DNA from: Pseudomonas parafulva NBRC 16636 = DSM 17004
Lineage (GTDB): Bacteria > Pseudomonadota > Gammaproteobacteria > Pseudomonadales > Pseudomonadaceae
Direction: 5' to 3'
DNA: 64,000 nucleotides
Assembly: GCF_000730645.1 (NCBI RefSeq)
Contig: NZ_BBIU01000040.1
Location: forward strand, 1-64,000
The notes beneath the pieces are model-generated. The model searched no databases, was not told where the DNA came from, and was given only the letters and a program-made list of their open reading frames with translations. Position 1 is the stretch's first letter. Each line of letters starts with the position of its first letter. A program made the translations under genes and the position numbers. Positions 33,714 through 42,971 of the stretch are shown here, piece after piece.

Positions 33714-35005
33714 GCGTTGAACCAGCCCAGCTTGATGACGAACAGAATGGAAAGGATGACCAGCGCCGCATTCAGGTCGCGGTGGCGGCCACTGATCAGC
33801 TTGATGGCTGTCCAGGCGATGAAGCCGAAGGCGATCCCATTGGCAATCGAGTAGGTCAGCGGCATGGCCAGGGCGGTGACCACCACCGGCGCGGCTTCGG
33901 TAACGTCATCCCAGTTGATTTCTGCCAGGCCCGAGGCCATCAGCACGGCAACGAACAGCAGGGCCGGCGCCGTGGCGAAGGCCGGTACGCTGCCGGCCAG
34001 CGGGGCGAAGAACAGCGCCAGCAGGAACAGCACGGCGACCACGATGGCCGTCAGGCCGGTGCGGCCACCTGCGCTCACGCCAGCGGCAGATTCGATGTAG
34101 CTGGTGGTGGTGGAAGTGCCCAGCAACGAACCGGCCATGGCGGCGGTGCTGTCGGCGATCAGGGCGCGGCCCATCTTCGGCATGTGCCCATCCTTGCCCA
34201 TCAGCCCAGCGCGCTTGGCCACGCCGATCAGGGTGCCGGAATTATCGAACAGGTCGACGAACAGGAAGGCGAAGATCACGCTCACCAGCCCCACGTCCAG
34301 GGCGCCGGCGATGTCCAGCTGCAGGAAGGTAGGGGCCAGCGAAGGCGGCATGGAGACGATCCCGCCAAAGGGTGTGACGCCCATTGCAATGGCTGCCACG
34401 GTAACCGCCAGGATGCCGATCAGCACCGCGCCGCGCACCTTCAGCGCCTCCAGCCCCACAATCAGGAAGAAACCGAGGGTGGCCAGAATCGGCGCGGGCT
34501 GGCGCAAGTCACCCAGGCCCACCAGCGTGGCTGGGTTATCCACCACAATCCCCGCGTTATGCAGGGCGATCAGTGCCAGGAACAGCCCGATGCCCGCAGC
34601 GATGGCTGAGCGCAGGGGTAGCGGAATGCTGTTGACGATCCACTCGCGGATGCGAAAGATCGACAACAGGAAGAACATCACCGCCGACAGGAACACCGCG
34701 CCCAGGGCTACCTGCCAGGTGTGGCCCATGTGCAGCACCACGGTGTAGGTGAAGAAGGCGTTCAGGCCCATGCCCGGCGCCAGGGCGATCGGGTAGTTGG
34801 CGATCAGGCCCATGGTGGTGGAGCCGATGGCGGCCGCCAGGCAGGTGGCGACGAACAGCGCACCCTTGTCCATGCCGGTCTCGCCGAGGATGCTCGGGTT
34901 GACGAACAGGATGTAGGCCATGGCCAGGAAGGTGGTGACGCCCGCCAGTATCTCGGTGCGCACATTGGTGTTGTGTGCTTTTAGTTGAAACAGCCTTTCC
35001 AGCAT
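33710..35005 (-). CDS. NCS2-family purine permease (AzgA-like)
   Basis: A 431-residue polytopic transporter of the AzgA-like NCS2 branch (adenine, guanine or hypoxanthine with protons). Signature stretches are GVTTFLAMAYILFVNPSIL, the substrate region APGMGLNAFFTYTVV and LFDNSGTLIGVAKRAGLMG, with GTSTTTSYIESAAGVSAGGR. ATG at 35005 begins the conserved MLERLFQLKAHNTNVRTE. It overlaps trmA by four bases. The exact purine cannot be read from sequence. Confidence 0.88.
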   Translation of the reverse strand: MLERLFQLKAHNTNVRTEILAGVTTFLAMAYILFVNPSILGETGMDKGALFVATCLAAAIGSTTMGLIANYPIALAPGMGLNAFFTYTVVLHMGHTWQVALGAVFLSAVMFFLLSIFRIREWIVNSIPLPLRSAIAAGIGLFLALIALHNAGIVVDNPATLVGLGDLRQPAPILATLGFFLIVGLEALKVRGAVLIGILAVTVAAIAMGVTPFGGIVSMPPSLAPTFLQLDIAGALDVGLVSVIFAFLFVDLFDNSGTLIGVAKRAGLMGKDGHMPKMGRALIADSTAAMAGSLLGTSTTTSYIESAAGVSAGGRTGLTAIVVAVLFLLALFFAPLAGSVPAFATAPALLFVAVLMASGLAEINWDDVTEAAPVVVTALAMPLTYSIANGIAFGFIAWTAIKLISGRHRDLNAALVILSILFVIKLGWFNA

Positions 35006-35205
35006 GCCCGCTCCCCGAGGCGCCCCCGGCGCCATGAATGTATCGACCCCATCAGCAAAGCACAGACCGTACCGGTTGCCGTGGTTTTGCGTGGGGTGGA
35101 AAAAAGCCGCGCATCATACCAGCATGCCAGGCGGGGGCCTATGGCCGTTGGGGAAAGGGTTTAGCACGGCGTGTGCCCGCGATGGGGCCGGACCAGGCCA
35201 ACCCT

Positions 35206-36426
35206 TCAGCCCTCGTGCAAGCGATCCCGCTTGGCCAGTGTCGGGAATAGTTTTATCCACACCCCCGTCACCACCAGGGTGCCCACACCCCCGAGCACCA
35301 CGGCAGGCACTGTGCCAAACCAGTGCGCGGTGACCCCGGATTCGAACTCGCCGAGCTGATTCGAGGCACCGATGAACAGCCCATTGACTGCGCTGACACG
35401 TCCGCGCATCTCGTCCGGCGTCTCCAACTGCACGAACGCCCCGCGGATCACCATGCTGATCATGTCGGCAGCCCCAAGCACCACCAGCACCGCCAGCGAG
35501 AACCAGAACGAGGTGGACAGGCCGAACGCGATGGTGGCCACGCCGAACACGCCCACCGCCGTGAACATGGTCCGCCCCACCTTGCGCTCGAACGGGAACC
35601 GGGCCAGCCACACCGACATCAGCAAGGCGCCCACCGCTGGCGCTGAGCGCAGCAGCCCCAGGCCCATTGGCCCGGTCAGCAGGATGTCCTTGGCGAACAC
35701 CGGCAGCAGTGCCGTTGCCCCGCCCAACAGCACGGCGAACAGGTCCAGCGAAATGGCGCCGAGGATGTCTGGCCGGCTGCGGATGAAGCGGATGCCTGCC
35801 AGCAACGACTCAAGGCTGGCGCGCCCGCGCTGGGCCACCTGGCCACGGGCCTGCAGGCTCAGGGTCAGCACGCAGGCGATGGCATACAGGGCGACCGTTG
35901 GCCCGTAAACCCAAATGCTGCCAAAGGCATAGAGAAAACCGCCCACGGCAGGCGCCACGATGGTTGCCGACTGGGTTGCCGATGCCGAGGCTGCCACGGC
36001 CCGTGGGAACAACCCGGCCGGTACAACGTTGGGCAGCAAGGCCTGTGTGGCGGGCATCTCGAACGAGCGGGTGGCCCCCAGCAGGAAGGCCAGGGCGAAG
36101 ATCAGTTCGCGGGTGACATTGTCGGTAGCGCTGCCCACCGCGAGGGCCAGGGCGATCAGCCCCTGCAGGCTCTGGCAAAGGGCCGCCACCTTGCGCCGGT
36201 CATAACGGTCGGCCACATGGCCGGTGTGCAACATGAACAGTACCCGGGGTGCGAACTCCACCAGGCCCACCAGCCCCAGGTCCAACACGTTGCCCGTTAA
36301 CTGGTAGAGGTGCCAGCCAATGGCCACGGTGAGCATCTGGAAACCGCTGGCGGTAAACACCCTGGCCAGCCAGAAGGCCAGAAAAGGGCGGTGATGGCGC
36401 AACAACTGCGGCGCAGAATCAGACAT
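35206..36426 (-). CDS. MFS transporter (EntS-like)
   Basis: A 406-residue major facilitator with about twelve membrane segments. The loop 2-3 motif appears as GHVADRYDRRKVAALCQSL. The overall pattern (LARVFTASGFQMLTVAIGWH, GAFVQLETPDEMRGRVSAVN) is that of the EntS/MFS_3 exporter group, which includes siderophore exporters. No siderophore genes are nearby and the substrate is unknown. The stop lies about 200 bp from the purine permease start on the same strand. Confidence 0.82.
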   Translation of the reverse strand: MSDSAPQLLRHHRPFLAFWLARVFTASGFQMLTVAIGWHLYQLTGNVLDLGLVGLVEFAPRVLFMLHTGHVADRYDRRKVAALCQSLQGLIALALAVGSATDNVTRELIFALAFLLGATRSFEMPATQALLPNVVPAGLFPRAVAASASATQSATIVAPAVGGFLYAFGSIWVYGPTVALYAIACVLTLSLQARGQVAQRGRASLESLLAGIRFIRSRPDILGAISLDLFAVLLGGATALLPVFAKDILLTGPMGLGLLRSAPAVGALLMSVWLARFPFERKVGRTMFTAVGVFGVATIAFGLSTSFWFSLAVLVVLGAADMISMVIRGAFVQLETPDEMRGRVSAVNGLFIGASNQLGEFESGVTAHWFGTVPAVVLGGVGTLVVTGVWIKLFPTLAKRDRLHEG

Positions 36427-36782
36427 CGGAACCCTTGGCCTCGGCGCGTGGGGAAGCCTGCAGCCTATCATCTGTTTGTAACAAATGGTTGCTGTTTGCA
36501 CGCCCGGGCATTTTTACGCCGCATTGGGAACCGGGGTGGGGCAACCGGTCACGCGGCAAACCACCACACGGCCAGTTGGGCCTTTCGGGGCTATGCTTGC
36601 AGGCATATCGTTGATCTGGGTCAATCGTTGCAATCGTAACGATCCCGCAACGGTTCGGCCTTCTGGCCGTAATCCCTGCACATCGAACAGAACAATTCCA
36701 ACGCGCCGTACTCGACTACGTGGGGGCAGTGGGGCGACGGTGCCACCGGCCCGATCGCCGGATTACCTGAAGAGGAAGCATT
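36427..36782. promoter_or_regulatory. Intergenic region between MFS gene and cioA with Anr-like box
   Basis: This 356-bp gap separates the divergent MFS and cioA genes. TTGAT-CTGG-GTCAA at 36611-36624 differs from the Anr/FNR consensus TTGAT-N4-ATCAA at one position and lies about 160 bp before the cioA ATG. No gene is seen in the gap. Confidence 0.5.
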
Positions 36783-38219
36783 ATGTTCGGTCTAGAGGCT
36801 CTGGATCTCGCCCGGATCCAGTTCGCGTTTACCGTATCCTTTCACATCCTGTTCCCGGCCATCACCATTGGCCTGGCAAGCTACCTGGCCGTGCTCGAAG
36901 GCCTTTGGCTGAAGACCGACAAACAGGTCTACCGGGACCTCTATCACTTCTGGTCGAAGATCTTTGCTGTCAACTTCGGCATGGGGGTGGTGTCTGGCCT
37001 GGTCATGGCCTACCAGTTCGGCACCAACTGGAGCCGGTTCTCCGAGTTCGCAGGTTCGGTCACCGGGCCGTTGCTCACCTACGAAGTCCTCACCGCGTTC
37101 TTCCTTGAAGCAGGCTTTCTGGGCGTAATGCTGTTTGGCTGGAACCGGGTAGGGCGTGGCCTGCACTTTTTCGCCACCTGCATGGTGGCGCTCGGTACGC
37201 TGGTGTCCACATTCTGGATCCTGGCCTCCAACAGCTGGATGCAGACCCCCCAGGGCCACGAAATCATCGATGGCCGCGTCATACCGGTGGACTGGCTGGC
37301 GATCATCTTCAACCCCTCGTTCCCGTTCCGCCTGATGCACATGGCCACGGCAGCCTTTGTCGCCACCGCCTTCTTCGTCGGTGCGTCGGCGGCCTGGCAC
37401 CTGCTGCGCGGGCGCGACAACCCCTCGGTGCGCAAGATGCTGTCGATGGCCATGTGGATGGCCCTGATCGTGGCGCCCGTGCAGGCGCTGATCGGCGACT
37501 TCCACGGCCTGAACACGCTCAAGCACCAGCCGGTAAAAATTGCCGCCATCGAAGGCCACTGGGAGAACAAGCCGGGCGAGGCAACGCCGTTGATCCTGTT
37601 CGGCATCCCTGACATGCAGGCTGAAACCACCCGCTTCAAGCTCGAGATACCCGTACTCGGCAGCCTCATCCTCACCCACAGCCTGGACCAGCAGGTACCG
37701 GCGATGAAGGAATTCCCGCCCGAGGACCGGCCCAACTCCACCATCATCTTCTGGTCGTTCCGCATCATGGTGGCGCTCGGCATGCTCATGATTGCGGCCG
37801 GCCTGTGGAGCCTGTGGCTGCGCAAGGGTGGCAAGCTGTACACCTCGCGCCCGTTCCTGCATTTCGTCACCTGGATGGGGCCGTCTGGGTTGCTGGCGAT
37901 TCTTGCCGGCTGGTTCACTACGGAAATCGGTCGCCAGCCCTGGGTGGTGTATGGGGTCATGCGCACCGCCGACGGTGTGTCCAACCACAGCTACACCCAG
38001 CTGGGCTTCACCCTGGTGGCCTTCGTGGTGGTGTATTTCGCCCTGTTCGGCACCGGCTTTGCCTACATGATGCGCCTGGTGCGCAAAGGGCCGCATACCG
38101 GTGAAGGGGATCAGCCGCGCCCGGGTGGGCCAGGCCAGCAACGTACGCCAGCACGGCCGTTGTCCGCCGCCGACGACAGCAGCGATGCTGCCACTGCAGA
38201 CCTGAGCAAGGGGAACTGA
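36783..38219 (+). CDS. cioA: Cyanide-insensitive quinol oxidase subunit I
   Basis: CioA is the heme-bearing subunit of a bd-type quinol oxidase that keeps respiration going in cyanide or low oxygen. The 478-residue membrane protein has the N-terminal QFAFTVSFHILFPAITIGLA, with His21 as a likely heme ligand. FRLMHMATAAFVATAF supplies another histidine, and GWFTTEIGRQPWVVYGVMRT is the conserved quinol-site region. The short Q-loop fits the CIO class. AAGAGGAAGCATT precedes the ATG. cioB follows after 3 bp. Confidence 0.95.
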   Translation: MFGLEALDLARIQFAFTVSFHILFPAITIGLASYLAVLEGLWLKTDKQVYRDLYHFWSKIFAVNFGMGVVSGLVMAYQFGTNWSRFSEFAGSVTGPLLTYEVLTAFFLEAGFLGVMLFGWNRVGRGLHFFATCMVALGTLVSTFWILASNSWMQTPQGHEIIDGRVIPVDWLAIIFNPSFPFRLMHMATAAFVATAFFVGASAAWHLLRGRDNPSVRKMLSMAMWMALIVAPVQALIGDFHGLNTLKHQPVKIAAIEGHWENKPGEATPLILFGIPDMQAETTRFKLEIPVLGSLILTHSLDQQVPAMKEFPPEDRPNSTIIFWSFRIMVALGMLMIAAGLWSLWLRKGGKLYTSRPFLHFVTWMGPSGLLAILAGWFTTEIGRQPWVVYGVMRTADGVSNHSYTQLGFTLVAFVVVYFALFGTGFAYMMRLVRKGPHTGEGDQPRPGGPGQQRTPARPLSAADDSSDAATADLSKGN

Positions 38220-38222
38220 GCC

Positions 38223-39230
38223 ATGGGTATCGATCTTCCACTGATCTGGGCTGTCATCATCATCTTCGGCGTGATGATGTACGTGGTGATGGACGGCTTT
38301 GACCTCGGCATCGGCATGCTCTTCCCTTTCGTCAAAGGTGAGCGTGACCGGGACGTGATGATGAACACCGTTGCCCCCGTGTGGGACGGTAATGAAACCT
38401 GGCTGGTACTGGGAGGTGCCGGGTTGTTCGGTGCCTTCCCGATGGCGTACGCCGTGGTCCTCGAAGCCCTGTACCTGCCGTTGATGCTGATGCTGATCGG
38501 CCTGATTTTCCGCGGCGTGGCGTTCGAGTTCCGCTTCAAGGCCAGCGCCCAGCGCCGGCATCTGTGGGACAAGGCTTTCATCGGCGGCTCGCTGGTGGCC
38601 ACGTTCTTCCAGGGGGTAGCGCTGGGTGCCTTCATTGAAGGTTTCAAGGTGGTGGACCGCCATTTCGCCGGCGGTACGCTGGACTGGCTGACACCCTTCA
38701 GCCTGTTCTGTGGCCTGGGACTGATCGTGGCGTACTCGCTGCTGGGCTGCACCTGGCTGATCATGAAGACCGAAGGGCCGCTGCAGGAGCAGATGCACAA
38801 CCTTGGCCGCCCGTTGGCCCTGGTGCTGCTGGCGGTGATCGGCATCGTCAGCCTGTGGACACCGGTGGCTTATCCACAGATCGCCGAGCGCTGGTTCAGC
38901 ATGCCCAACCTGATCTGGTTCATGCCGGTACCGGTGCTGGTGCTGGTGACCTTCTACGGGCTGTTCAAGGCAGTGGCGCGCAGCGCGAATTACGCGCCAT
39001 TCCTGCTGACCCTGGTGTTGATCTTCCTTGGCTACAGCGGCCTGGGCATCAGCCTTTGGCCGAACATCATCCCGCCGTCCATCTCCATCTGGGAGGCCGC
39101 CGCGCCGCCGCAGAGCCAAGGCTTCATGCTGGTCGGCACCTTGTTCATCCTGCCTTTCATCCTGGGTTACACCTTCTGGAGCTACTACGTGTTCCGCGGC
39201 AAGGTGACTCACGATCAGGGCTATCACTAG
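38223..39230 (+). CDS. cioB: Cyanide-insensitive quinol oxidase subunit II
   Basis: CioB is the second integral subunit of the bd-type oxidase. The 335-residue product shows the family start GIDLPLIWAVIIIFGVMMYV and the motifs DGFDLGIGMLFPFV, VWDGNETWLVLGGAGLFGAF and YSLLGCTWLIMKTEG. AGGGGAACTGAGCC precedes the ATG, 3 bp after cioA. A small DUF2474-type gene follows after 11 bp. Confidence 0.95.
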   Translation: MGIDLPLIWAVIIIFGVMMYVVMDGFDLGIGMLFPFVKGERDRDVMMNTVAPVWDGNETWLVLGGAGLFGAFPMAYAVVLEALYLPLMLMLIGLIFRGVAFEFRFKASAQRRHLWDKAFIGGSLVATFFQGVALGAFIEGFKVVDRHFAGGTLDWLTPFSLFCGLGLIVAYSLLGCTWLIMKTEGPLQEQMHNLGRPLALVLLAVIGIVSLWTPVAYPQIAERWFSMPNLIWFMPVPVLVLVTFYGLFKAVARSANYAPFLLTLVLIFLGYSGLGISLWPNIIPPSISIWEAAAPPQSQGFMLVGTLFILPFILGYTFWSYYVFRGKVTHDQGYH

Positions 39231-39241
39231 GAGGCTGAAAA

Positions 39242-39394
39242 ATGACCAGTAACCAGGGTGCGGAGCAGAAGAAACCCTTGTGGCAGCGCCTGGGCTGGCT
39301 GCTGCTCATCTGGGCGATGAGCGTGGCGGCACTGGGTGTGGCGGCCTGGGTGATGCGGCTGTTCATGAGCGCAGCCGGGCTGACCACCCACTGA
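39242..39394 (+). CDS. Small DUF2474-type subunit of the cio oxidase
   Basis: A 50-residue protein starting TSNQGAEQKKPLWQRLGWLL with one membrane helix (LGWLLLIWAMSVAALGVAAW). AGGAGGCTGAAA lies upstream of the ATG, 11 bp after cioB. Single-helix proteins of this kind (CydX/CydZ-like, DUF2474) accompany bd oxidases and stabilise them. It is short enough to be missed by automatic gene calling. Confidence 0.85.
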   Translation: MTSNQGAEQKKPLWQRLGWLLLIWAMSVAALGVAAWVMRLFMSAAGLTTH

Positions 39395-39402
39395 GCGTTA
39401 GC

Positions 39403-39427
39403 GGGGCTGCCAGGCAGCCCCGGCACT
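39403..39427. terminator. Bidirectional terminator between cio operon and rlmG
   Basis: GGGGCTGCC-A-GGCAGCCCC (39403-39421) is a perfect 9-bp-arm hairpin followed by CACTTTTA on the plus strand. It separates the convergent cio operon and rlmG. Confidence 0.65.
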
Positions 39428-39428
39428 T

Positions 39429-40553
39429 TTATTTGCGCGCTTTGAGCACGACGAACTTGGGCGTTGCCGCCACCTGTTCCACACCGCGGAACAGGCGGGC
39501 AAGCTTGCTGTGGTAGCCCAGGTGGCGGTTACCCACGATATATAGCGCGCCACCCACTACCAGCGCTTCGCGGGCCTGCTGGAACATGCGCCAGGCCAGG
39601 AAATCACCCACCACCTGCTGCTGGTGAAACGGTGGGTTGCACAGCACAACGTCCAGGGATTGCTTCTCGACCCCTGCCAGGCCATCGCCCGCCAGGAACG
39701 TGGCCGGGCGCTCGCCCAGGGCTGCCTGCCAGTTTTCTTGCGCGGACTGCACGGCCATGTAGGACTCATCGACCAAGGTGTAGTGCGCGTCCGGGTTGGC
39801 CATGGCGCTGGCAATGGCCAGCACCCCGTTGCCACACCCCAGGTCTGCTACCCGGGCGCTGCCCAGGTTCCCAGGCAGGTGAGGCAAGAACGCCCGGGTG
39901 CCGATATCCAGCCCCTCTCGGCAAAACACGTTGGCATGGTTGACCAGCTCCAGCGCCGGTGCCTCCAGGCGGTAACGGCTGGGGTACGGTGAGCAGGCGA
40001 GCGGTTGCTGTGCGGGGGTTGCCGTCAGCAGCCGGGCTTTTTTCTGCGCCAGTGAGGCCTGTACTGGGCCGATGTATTTTTCCATCAGCTCGCCGGCTGC
40101 ACGCGGCAGGTGCTTGATCATGGCGCCGGCCATCACCTGCGCACCCGCGGCGAGGTGGCCTTGCAGGCGAATCAGCTGCTCTTCAAGCAATGCCAGGGTC
40201 TTGGGGACACGGATCAGCACGCGGTCGAATTCACCTTGCCAATGCTCGCTGGCCGGTATGAACGGCACGCTGTCGAATGACAAGCCACGACGCACCAGGT
40301 TCTTGCCCAATGCGAGGTGTGCCAGGTGTGAATCGCCACTGCTGACCACCTGCACATGGCCGGCCAGGCTGGCCGCCAGGGCGCCAAAACTGTCATTGAG
40401 CACCAGCACTCGCCAGCCAGCCTGGGGCACCTGCTGGTGCAACTGCTCAAGCAGGTATTCGTCGGCGGCGTCGAACGCCTGCAGTGGGTCATTGGCCTGC
40501 TCGGGCTGGCGGATCAGGTCGAGGGCAGCAAAAGGGGTGGTCAACAGGGGCAT
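39429..40553 (-). CDS. rlmG: 23S rRNA (guanine-1835-N2)-methyltransferase RlmG
   Basis: RlmG methylates G1835 of 23S rRNA using SAM. The 374-residue protein has the two-domain layout typical of RlmG/RsmC. The N-terminal half looks like a degenerate methyltransferase. The C-terminal half has motif I RVADLGCGNGVLAIASAM and the catalytic VVLCNPPFH. It is alone on the minus strand and convergent with the cio operon. Confidence 0.92.
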   Translation of the reverse strand: MPLLTTPFAALDLIRQPEQANDPLQAFDAADEYLLEQLHQQVPQAGWRVLVLNDSFGALAASLAGHVQVVSSGDSHLAHLALGKNLVRRGLSFDSVPFIPASEHWQGEFDRVLIRVPKTLALLEEQLIRLQGHLAAGAQVMAGAMIKHLPRAAGELMEKYIGPVQASLAQKKARLLTATPAQQPLACSPYPSRYRLEAPALELVNHANVFCREGLDIGTRAFLPHLPGNLGSARVADLGCGNGVLAIASAMANPDAHYTLVDESYMAVQSAQENWQAALGERPATFLAGDGLAGVEKQSLDVVLCNPPFHQQQVVGDFLAWRMFQQAREALVVGGALYIVGNRHLGYHSKLARLFRGVEQVAATPKFVVLKARK

Positions 40554-40649
40554 GGCGTCTGGCTCGGGTACGAATCTGCCCGTTGCGGTTCGCCGCGGGC
40601 TTTGCCGGGCGATTCTACAGCGCTTTGCCGAAGGTCGCAGGCTCGAACG

Positions 40650-41357
40650 TCAGATCCAGCCGCGCAGGGCAGCAATGGCCACGGCGCCAGCCTTGTTGGC
40701 CGCGTTGGTTTTGGTGATCACGCTGCGAATGTGAAAATTGACCGTGCTTTGCGACAGGGACAGGATGCAGGCCACGTCGGCGGCGGTTTTGCCGGCGGCG
40801 GACCACTTCAATACCTCAAGCTCCCGCTCGCTCATTTTCGGTTGAGGCGGGCAAAGTGCATCCAGATGATGCTCGGAGAGTACCGCATGCAGGGTGTGGC
40901 ACATCCACTGGACGCTACCCGCCTTGTCGTACAGTTCAGCCGTTTCAATTCTGCCTGCGGGCCTGGCCACGCTCATTTGGCTTTCGTTGTGCTGCAAGTC
41001 GTGAAGTGACTGTGTCCAGCCGTGCCGAAGGCCATGCTGGCATGCCGCCTCGCGCACATGAGGGGCTTCTTTGTAGAGTTCGTCAGTCCACAGTACGGGT
41101 GTGGTGGAGGTGTGGCTGGCGATGCTGGCGCTGTCCTGCTTGTAAAAGTCTTCATCCTGGTAGCACAGGATCCAGTCGCTCGGGTAATTGCTATAGAGGT
41201 AAAAATGCGGGGTTTGCGTGGCGATCTGTATGCGCAGGTTCAAGCCGAGGTAGTCGAAGTCAAGATCCTGGGTAAGGTGCACAGCGATATCGAACAGTTT
41301 CCGCGGGTGGCGCTCGCTCACAAAGGCGTGAAGATGCTCTGGCTTCCAGTGAAACAT
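40650..41357 (-). CDS. ppoR: LuxR-family orphan quorum-sensing regulator PpoR
   Basis: A 235-residue LuxR-type regulator with an N-terminal autoinducer-binding-like domain (LDFDYLGLNLRIQIATQTPH, YPSDWILCYQDEDFYKQD) and a C-terminal GerE/LuxR helix-turn-helix (SERELEVLKWSAAGKTAADV, STVNFHIRSVITKTNA). No luxI gene is nearby, so it is an orphan. Its place beside fpr, mscL and radA matches ppoR of P. putida, an acyl-homoserine-lactone-binding LuxR solo, as I recall. The start at MFHWKPEH (41357) gives normal LuxR length. Confidence 0.85.
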   Translation of the reverse strand: MFHWKPEHLHAFVSERHPRKLFDIAVHLTQDLDFDYLGLNLRIQIATQTPHFYLYSNYPSDWILCYQDEDFYKQDSASIASHTSTTPVLWTDELYKEAPHVREAACQHGLRHGWTQSLHDLQHNESQMSVARPAGRIETAELYDKAGSVQWMCHTLHAVLSEHHLDALCPPQPKMSERELEVLKWSAAGKTAADVACILSLSQSTVNFHIRSVITKTNAANKAGAVAIAALRGWI

Positions 41358-41477
41358 CTGAAGTCTCCAGTGGGCATCGGAGCCCAATCCGTATGGGTGC
41401 CGGTTTGAGTGTAGGAAACGTTTCAGCCCATCGTTGGTACATTTGGCTATAGCAGGCGGGCTTTTCTGTGACGGAAT

Positions 41478-41493
41478 GTGCCGCGAACGGCAC
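41478..41493. promoter_or_regulatory. Perfect inverted repeat between ppoR and fpr
   Basis: GTGCCG-CGAA-CGGCAC (6-bp arms) lies about 77 bp upstream of the fpr ATG. It could be an operator or the leader hairpin of fpr. The regulator is unknown. Confidence 0.4.
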
Positions 41494-41569
41494 TAGGCCC
41501 CACAAAGCAGTGGTTTTTATCCAGACTACTTTGCGCGACACTGTATGGACCCCGTATTTGGAGCCCGAC

Positions 41570-42346
41570 ATGACCGCCAGCGCTGAGAAATTCACTCGTC
41601 AGACCCTGCTCGATGTTCAGCGGTTGACGCCGAACCTGTTCAGCCTGCGAGTCACGCGCGATGCGGGCTTTCGCTTCCGCTCGGGTCAGTTTGCCCGCCT
41701 GGGGGTGAGCAAGGCCGATGGCAGTGTGGTGTGGCGAGCCTATTCGATGGTCAGCGCGCCGCACGACGAGTACCTCGACTTCTTCTCCATCGTAGTACCC
41801 GGTGGCGAATTCACAAGCGAGCTGAGCCGCCTGGGTGCAGGCGACACGCTGTTGATAGACCGCCAGGCATTCGGGTTCCTGACGCTTGACCGCTTCACCG
41901 GCGGGCGCGACCTGTGGCTGTTGGCAACCGGCACAGGCATTGCGCCGTTCATGTCGATCCTGCAGGACTTCGAAGCCTGGGAGCGTTTCGACAACATCAA
42001 GCTGGTGTATTCGGTACGCGAGGCCAAAGAGCTGGCATACGTCGATGAAATCAACGCCCTTGAGCAGCGTGATTACCTGGCGGAGTACGCCGGCAAACTG
42101 CAGTTCATTCCTGTAGTCACCCGCGAGCAGCACCCCGGCGCCCTGACCCAGCGCATCACCACCCTGATCGAGAACGGTGAGCTGGAGCGGGCAGCGGGGT
42201 TGGCGCTGTCCCCCGAGCACTCGCGCATCATGCTGTGCGGCAACCCTGAGATGATTGATGAGACGCGCAAGGTGCTCAAGGCGCGCGACCTGCAGTTGAG
42301 CCTGAGCAAGCGCCCTGGCCAGGTTGCGGTGGAAACCTACTGGTAA
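41570..42346 (+). CDS. fpr: Ferredoxin--NADP+ reductase
   Basis: Fpr is a flavoprotein that moves electrons between NADPH and ferredoxin or flavodoxin. The 258-residue protein has the FAD-binding motif WRAYSMVSAP and the NADPH-binding motif LWLLATGTGIAPFMSIL. It ends with VAVETYW, an aromatic C-terminus typical of the bacterial class. Length matches subclass I bacterial enzymes. It is divergent from ppoR. P. putida has more than one Fpr; which paralogue this is cannot be settled here. Confidence 0.92.
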   Translation: MTASAEKFTRQTLLDVQRLTPNLFSLRVTRDAGFRFRSGQFARLGVSKADGSVVWRAYSMVSAPHDEYLDFFSIVVPGGEFTSELSRLGAGDTLLIDRQAFGFLTLDRFTGGRDLWLLATGTGIAPFMSILQDFEAWERFDNIKLVYSVREAKELAYVDEINALEQRDYLAEYAGKLQFIPVVTREQHPGALTQRITTLIENGELERAAGLALSPEHSRIMLCGNPEMIDETRKVLKARDLQLSLSKRPGQVAVETYW

Positions 42347-42388
42347 TTACTGCCTGCGAACGGCGGGCGCCGCTCGCAGGGTACTGCC

Positions 42389-42793
42389 TCAGGGGCGGTT
42401 TTTAAGCAGGTCGCGGATTTCGGTAAGCAGCGTTTCTTCAGGCGACGGAGCAGGCGGCACGCTTGGCGCCACGGCTTCTTCGCGCTTGAGGCGGTTGATG
42501 GCCTTCACACCCATGAAGATGGCGAAGGCGATAATCACGAAGTCGATGACGGTCTGGATGAACTTGCCATAAGCCAGCACCACCGCCGGGATATCGCCCT
42601 GGGCAGCTTTCAGGGTGATGGCCAGGTCGCTGAAATCGACACCGCCGATCAACAGCCCCAGTGGCGGCATGACCACATCCCCAACGAAGGACGAGACGAT
42701 CTTGCCGAAGGCCGCGCCGATGATGATACCGACCGCCATGTCGACGACGTTGCCTTTGACCGCGAAGGCCTTGAACTCACTGATCATGCCCAT
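42389..42793 (-). CDS. mscL: Large-conductance mechanosensitive channel MscL
   Basis: MscL is the pentameric emergency valve that opens under hypo-osmotic stress. The 134-residue product has the conserved first helix (EFKAFAVKGNVVDMAVGIII, then GAAFGKIVSSFVGDVVMPPL), a second helix (TVIDFVIIAFAIFMGVKAIN) and a charged C-terminal tail. ATG at 42793 (MGMISEFK) is chosen as the usual family start. It is convergent with fpr. Confidence 0.95.
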   Translation of the reverse strand: MGMISEFKAFAVKGNVVDMAVGIIIGAAFGKIVSSFVGDVVMPPLGLLIGGVDFSDLAITLKAAQGDIPAVVLAYGKFIQTVIDFVIIAFAIFMGVKAINRLKREEAVAPSVPPAPSPEETLLTEIRDLLKNRP

Positions 42794-42971
42794 GTATCTA
42801 TTCCTTTGTAACAAATGGTGAGGTAAACGCAGTGTAAGCCACTTAAACGCTTCATGCGCTGCATTCAGGGGTAGTGACTACTGTCGCAACGAATAGTTTT
42901 GTCGCATCCCAGGCCCGCCAGGGCACGTTCGCTACGTTATCATTCAGGCTTTTTACCCGGAGACACTCCCC

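Noticed and set aside
36792..39227. An 811-codon open frame antisense to cioA and cioB
   Set aside because: Its translation is rich in His, Gln and Arg with no domain. It mirrors the strongly supported cio genes and is a by-product of high GC.
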